Source of the DNA: Thraustochytrium sp. TN22 | Lineage: Eukaryota; Sar; Bigyra; Thraustochytrida; Thraustochytriidae | DNA length: 53,960 bases | Direction of reading: 5' to 3' | Assembly (NCBI GenBank): GCA_013306675.1 | Contig: JABLUY010000005.1 | Location: 322,692-376,651, forward strand | Part shown: positions 50,031 to 53,960 of the stretch, in pieces | Layout: the number at the start of each line of letters is the position of its first letter | How positions within the stretch are numbered: position 1 is the first letter of the stretch | Made by a program: the position numbers and the translations under genes | The notes under the pieces: model-generated | Seen by the model: only the letters and a program-made list of their open reading frames with translations | What the model was told of the DNA's origin: nothing | Databases searched by the model: none

Positions 50031-51584
50031 ATGAAGTTCGACGTGAACGCGCTGCGGTACCTGGAGCGCGATGACTTCCGCGTGCTGACGGCGGTGGAGA
50101 TGGGCATGCGGAACCACGAGATCGTGCCGGTGGAGCTCGTGACGCAGATCGCCGCGCTGCGCCTGGGCGGCGCCAAGAAGGTGCTCAGCACGCTGCTGCG
50201 CCACAAGCTTGTGCACCACGATCGCCAGGCCTTCGACGGCTACCGACTCACCACGCTGGGCTATGACTTTCTGGCCATTCGCACGCTCGCGGCGCGCGGC
50301 CTGCTGAGCGGCGTGGGCCGCCAGATCGGCGTCGGCAAGGAGTCGGACATCTTTGTGGTCTCCAACGAGGACGGCGAGGAGTTCTGTCTCAAGCTGCACC
50401 GCCTGGGCCGCACCAGCTTCCGCGCCATCAAGAACAAGCGCGATTACCACAAGCACCGCGGCAGCCCCAACTGGCTCTACCTGTCGCGCCTGGCCGCCAC
50501 CAAAGAACTCACCTTCATGCGCGTGCTGCATGAGCACGGCTTTCCCGTGCCGACGCCCGTCGATGGCAACCGCCACGTCATCCTCATGACGCTCGTCGAC
50601 GGCTTCCCGCTCAACCAGGTGCGCAAGCTCGACGAGCCGGCGCCCATCTACACGGAGATGATGAACCTCATCGAGCGCTTCGCGCAGCACGGCCTCATTC
50701 ACGGCGACTTCAACGAATTCAACGTGCTCATCAACGAGAAGGGCGTCATCACCGTCATTGACTTCCCGCAGATGGTCTCCATTAACCATCCCAACGCGCG
50801 CATGTACTTTGAGCGCGACGTCAACTGCGTGCGCCGCTTCTTCCGCAAGAAGTTCAACTTCGTCTCCGACTTTCGCCCGGACTTTGACGACGTCTGCGCT
50901 TCCCGGGTCGCCGATCTTGACGTCAAGGTTGCCGCCTCAGGCTTTACGCGCAAGATGGCCAAGGAGTTTGATCGCTTCATCGAGACCGCCCAGGATGATG
51001 ATGATGTTGAAGATGAAGATGACGTCGAAGACGACGACGACGACGACGAGAACGATGCCGAGAACGTCGATAATGCCGAAGAGCGGAGCATCCAGGACGG
51101 CCAAATGTCTGGTGATGGTGACAACGCCAAGGTCGCGCCTGCTGACGACAATGACGTTGAGTCGGAGGCCGAAGTGGAGGCCGAGACCTCGCCCAAGGCC
51201 GAGACCGAGGCGACCGCGCCCGTTCCGCCGATGCTGCCCGCCAAGTCGGAGAGCAACAACACGTCCGCATCGGCCGACGGCAAGGCGGACCAAGCCGAGG
51301 ATGGGAGCTCCTCTTCCTCCTCCGAGGAGGAGGAAGAGGAGGAGGAGAACGACCTTCAGGACGAGCTCGAGACGCTGGGCGACGGTCCGCAGGTGCGCAT
51401 GGACTTCGAGGTCGCCAGTCGTGCGTCGGAGCGGCCCCGTCTGGACGACATCCGCCGGCGCGTGCGGCGTGACCTCACCAAAAAGGCCCGGCGCTCGCAG
51501 GGCAAGGGAAAGTCGAGTCGCAATACGATCAAGTCCAGGGAGAAGCGAGAGGTTCAGTACAACGTCAAGGAGGCGCTGTGGTAA
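50031..51584 (+). CDS. RIOK2: RIO2 atypical protein kinase/ATPase
   Basis: A 517-residue 40S ribosome-assembly factor. Residues 1-90 form the RIO2-specific winged helix (MKFDVNALRYLERDDFRVL, then GAKKVLSTLLRHKLVHHD). The kinase part has the P-loop VGKESDIFVV, Lys in FCLKLHR, the catalytic loop LIHGDFNEFNVLI and metal-binding VIDFPQ. These are RIO2 signatures. The C-terminal 190 residues are Asp/Glu-rich disorder with runs of D and E, then a basic end (RRRVRRDLTKKARR). In other eukaryotes it binds pre-40S near the P site and releases factors after ATP hydrolysis. With BUD23-like and eL6 it forms the ribosome-related part of the window. Confidence 0.95.
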   Translation: MKFDVNALRYLERDDFRVLTAVEMGMRNHEIVPVELVTQIAALRLGGAKKVLSTLLRHKLVHHDRQAFDGYRLTTLGYDFLAIRTLAARGLLSGVGRQIGVGKESDIFVVSNEDGEEFCLKLHRLGRTSFRAIKNKRDYHKHRGSPNWLYLSRLAATKELTFMRVLHEHGFPVPTPVDGNRHVILMTLVDGFPLNQVRKLDEPAPIYTEMMNLIERFAQHGLIHGDFNEFNVLINEKGVITVIDFPQMVSINHPNARMYFERDVNCVRRFFRKKFNFVSDFRPDFDDVCASRVADLDVKVAASGFTRKMAKEFDRFIETAQDDDDVEDEDDVEDDDDDDENDAENVDNAEERSIQDGQMSGDGDNAKVAPADDNDVESEAEVEAETSPKAETEATAPVPPMLPAKSESNNTSASADGKADQAEDGSSSSSSEEEEEEEENDLQDELETLGDGPQVRMDFEVASRASERPRLDDIRRRVRRDLTKKARRSQGKGKSSRNTIKSREKREVQYNVKEALW

Positions 51585-51977
51585 GGAGGACGGTTCGATG
51601 AGGGAGATCTGCAGAGCGGGTGCGGCGCAAGAGAGGCCTCTTTGTGTAGTAGACAAGCTTGATGAATCGATGTGATTTGATGTGACGTCAGTGTTGGCAA
51701 AAAAGCTCAGCGACAAAGTGAGTGTGTATGGGAGGGAGAGTATGAGAACATGCGGAGGCAGCGTGCAAGACCGTGCAAGCGGCTTGACAGGACCTCGAGA
51801 TCGAATCGATGCAGATGCAGCGGCTGGCGGGCACGAACGGATGCGTCTCGATTGTTGGACCGGGCTCTCTTGTCTTCCTTTCGCAGCCTTGGCCTCGGTG
51901 CCAATCAGAGTTCGTCCTTTTCTTCTTGGGCTTTTGCAGCCTGCGCCAGCCTTGCTCTCTGTCTCTCTTTTGATCTG

Positions 51978-52110
51978 TACTTGGTCCTGACCGTGTTCAC
52001 GCAGACAGAACCACTTTAACGTCACCGGATGAAAGCTGGAGAGGGTGAAGTTGAGAGAACTCGAGCTAGTTTGCATTGTGCCTTTGCGCAAGGAGGAACT
52101 CTGAAGAGGG
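51978..52110 (-). pseudogene. Degenerate copy of the eL6 gene 3' end (copy A)
   Basis: Resembles the last codons and 3' flank of eL6: flank TTCACGCAGACAGAACCACT versus CTCACGCAGACAAAATCACT by the gene, and TTTGCGCAAGGAGGAAC versus the coding CTTGCGCAAGGAGAAGC. Many differences and small gaps; clearly not functional. Confidence 0.65.
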
Positions 52111-52119
52111 TAATGAGAT

Positions 52120-52200
52120 TGGGATGCATGTGAGTTGACAGCCACGAAGAGAACTTGAGCTGTTTTGCATGATGCCTTTGCGCAAAGAGGAAGTCCTTCA
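52120..52200 (-). pseudogene. Degenerate copy of the eL6 gene 3' end (copy B)
   Basis: Contains AGAACTTGAGC and CCTTTGCGCAAAGAGGAAG, matching the eL6 stop region AGAACTTGAGC and CCCTTGCGCAAGGAGAAG, plus TGAGTTGACAGCC against TGGGTTGATAGCC. Closer to copy A than to the gene in the middle part. Confidence 0.68.
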
Positions 52201-52405
52201 TCTCTGTAGCGGGCAGGGATCAGGACCGCTTGGCCTCGAGACCAGTCAGAAGTTGCCCATTTCCCTCAAAGTCTTTTGGGACTCTGGAGGCAGAAAGATC
52301 AATGAAGCCTGGTCCAGCCTTCCACCTCTCTTGAGGTGTACGTGGTCCCTACTTTGCTCACGCAGACAAAATCACTCAAACGCCAGATATGTGTGGGTTG
52401 ATAGC

Positions 52406-53418
52406 CTAGAACTTGAGCAGGTGGGGAGCCATGCCCTTGCGCAAGGAGAAGCTGGCCTTGAGGTACTCCTTGAGCAGGGGGGTCTTCTCAATGGCAGAGA
52501 TCAGGGCCGAGTCGACAGCCTTCTGGTCCTCCTTGCGCTTGGCGAGGAACTCCGGGTCAATCTCCTGCTGGGTCTTAAAGAAACCCTCCTCACCGCGCTT
52601 GGGGGCCTTGGTGCGGGCGAAATACTTGTCGTCAATGTGGGCCGGAACGGAGACGCCGCTGATGTCGACCTGAGTGGAGGTGGCAATAGTGTACGCCTGG
52701 TTGATGCGGCGCAGCGGGCAACCGTTGCACTCGTACGGGCCTGTGGAGAAGTCGCGCGCACGCGTCGCTGTCAGTCACGCCTGTTCCCTCTCCTTCTCTT
52801 CTTCCTCCTCCTCCTCGCTCTTTCACGGCTCTGCACATGACCCGCTTCGCTCGCCTTGTCGCGGCCGGTCCGTCGCCAGGGCAGCTCTCAGCTCTCATAG
52901 AAAATCCCTCATCAGGCACCACACACGGTCGGCTCCGGGCCGCAGCCAGAGTCTTGATCGCACCCCGCGGGCGACATCGCCGGAGAGATGCAAGAGTCTG
53001 GACCACGCTCAGCCGGCGCTCGCCGTTTGCCCTCGCAATGCGTTTCACATCCTCGAGCGCCCGAGACGGCGCCCGCGCTGCGCCGCGCCGCCAGCTCGCT
53101 CACCAGCCGAGCCCGCCACGCATCGCTCCCTCTCGCCCTCGCCCTCGCCTTCACCTCCGCCCTCGTCCACCACGTACCAGTCACCAGCAGCAGGCCCGAG
53201 TCGAGCTGCTTGAGGAAGACCACGCGCTTGCCGCGGAAGCGGCCGGAGAGCACGATGAGCACGGAGCCCGGCTTGATGCTCGCCTTGAGCTTGGTCTTGT
53301 TCTGCACCTCCGGCTCCGCCACGGCGGGCGCGTCGTCGGCCTCGTAGTAGCCCGTGGTCACCGCCTTACGCAGCGCCTTGGGGTTCACCTTCTTCTTGAG
53401 CACGCGCTGGGCCGTCAT
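52406..53418 (-). CDS. RPL6: 60S ribosomal protein eL6, two exons
   Basis: Exon 1 (53418-53178) and exon 2 (52740-52406) join across a 437-nt GTACGT...CAG intron to 191 residues. Exon 1 ends in the eL6 core [34 protein letters not shown]. Exon 2 continues [20 protein letters not shown] and STQVDISGV, and ends MAPHLLKF. Order and content match eL6 of the large subunit, which binds 28S rRNA expansion segments. The protein is shorter at the N-terminus than in animals, as in other protists. TGACTGAC about 40 nt before the acceptor is a branch site. Taking only the open frame of exon 1 runs into the intron and gives a false C-terminus. Confidence 0.95.
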
Positions 53419-53960
53419 CTTGCTCGCCCGAGACTGCGGAGAAGCGCCGCTAACCTGCTCTGCCGCCCGTCAGCCGCCGCGCCGCCGCCGCCGCCCGCGC
53501 CCCGCGCCGCGCAGCCACCTACCTCGCGCTGCTCCCGCTCTGCCCGCTCTGCCCGCCCGCCTGCAGACTCTGCCGCCGCCGCCGCCGCCACCCAGCCAGC
53601 CAGCCAGCCCGCGCCACCGTGCGCGCTATCGTGCCCTAACCCTACCCGCGCCGCCTAGTCTGGCTAGTAGTACGGCTAGCACTGCAGTAGAGGTGTGCGC
53701 AACGTGCGCGCCGCGCCCCCCGTGCCCGCCCGCCGCGGGTCCCGGTGCGCGCGCCCAGGCGCGCCCAGGCCGGGGCGAAGCCGCGCCGCGCCGCCCCGCT
53801 GCGGCGGACGCAGGGCAAATGGTTCCGGACGCGGCCGGACGCCGCCGGACGTCGCGGACGCGTCGGCGACGGGGCTCGGGCAGCGGCTGGCGCCCGGCGC
53901 CCAGAACGCGGCGCGCGGCGGCGGCGCGCGGCGGCGGCGGGCGCGGCGGGCGGAGCGGCC
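53419..53960. promoter_or_regulatory. Upstream region of eL6 and window end
   Basis: No gene. CCCTAACCCTA at 53634-53644 (TAGGGTTAGGG in the eL6 sense) is telo-box-like. CCAGCCAGCC units lie at 53591-53610 and a CTAG-rich patch at 53655-53680. The last 250 bp are nearly pure G+C. Confidence 0.5.
53634..53644 (-). promoter_or_regulatory. Telo-box-like motif upstream of eL6
   Basis: TAGGGTTAGGG in sense, 216 nt before the eL6 ATG. Telo-boxes are known in promoters of ribosomal protein genes in plants and some fungi; a similar TAGGGTTGGG precedes SUB2. Confidence 0.4.

Larger units (their letters stand above)
51585..52405. other. Convergent 3' region RIO2 / eL6 with degenerate eL6 3'-end copies
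   Basis: No full gene. Three related segments appear: about 51978-52110, about 52120-52200, and the real eL6 end with its flank (52337-52470). A CRE-like TGACGTCA is at 51681-51688. Confidence 0.6.

Noticed and set aside
52741-53177. Possible box C/D snoRNA in the eL6 intron (CTGATGA ... CTGA on the minus strand)
   Set aside because: The only CTGA boxes are 17 nt or about 140 nt away and no terminal stem closes them.

Overview
The window is nuclear DNA from a very GC-rich, intron-poor eukaryotic microbe. The gene content points to a free-living, probably marine protist. It has cytosolic and mitochondrial eukaryotic genes (UAP56/Sub2, TOM40, RIO2, ribosomal protein eL6, Ulp1), GT-AG introns with CTGAC-like branch sites, RGS-domain proteins, an AP2-domain factor, a BAHD-type transferase and a thioredoxin reductase that needs selenocysteine. 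A stramenopile such as a labyrinthulomycete would fit, but that placement is inference; no rRNA or organellar marker is present.

Layout: 23 protein genes are supported, plus gene fragments. From the left they are SUB2 (+), an SDR oxidoreductase (-), glutathione reductase (+, two introns), an EF-hand protein (-, one intron), an RGS protein (+), a MORN/Tudor-like protein (-), a BUD23-like methyltransferase (-), TOM40 (+), a Sec14/CRAL-TRIO protein (-), a BAHD-like acyltransferase (+), a duplicated 3' block, glutamate dehydrogenase (-), a SETD9-like protein (+), a His-rich protein with PP1-docking motifs (-), a MAP kinase with an SDY activation motif (-), an LRR protein (+), a tiny PDCD4-linker-like protein (-), an AP2 protein (-), a myristoylated triple-RGS protein (+), a decayed TIR element, selenocysteine thioredoxin reductase (-, one intron, SECIS), an Ulp1 protease (+), a four-helix membrane protein (-), RIO2 kinase (+) and eL6 (-, one intron).

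The genes do not form a functional operon or cluster, but the order is unusual: 19 of 22 neighbouring pairs are in opposite orientation, giving an almost strict head-to-head/tail-to-tail array. Themes that recur are disulfide redox (two flavoprotein disulfide reductases), G-protein signalling (two RGS proteins) and translation/ribosome biogenesis (eL6, RIO2, BUD23-like).

The strongest unusual signals are: (1) a thioredoxin reductase ending Gly-Cys-Sec-Gly with a textbook SECIS element about 130 nt downstream and an N-terminal one-cysteine glutaredoxin-like domain supplied by a separate exon; (2) partial tandem duplications of gene 3' ends at two loci (BAHD/GDH and eL6); (3) a 1.9-kb element with long inverted repeats and TTAA at both edges; (4) AGGC tetranucleotide tracts in the sense strand of several 5' leaders; (5) the alternating gene orientation; (6) an unassigned hairpin-rich stretch at 35.25-36.06 kb.
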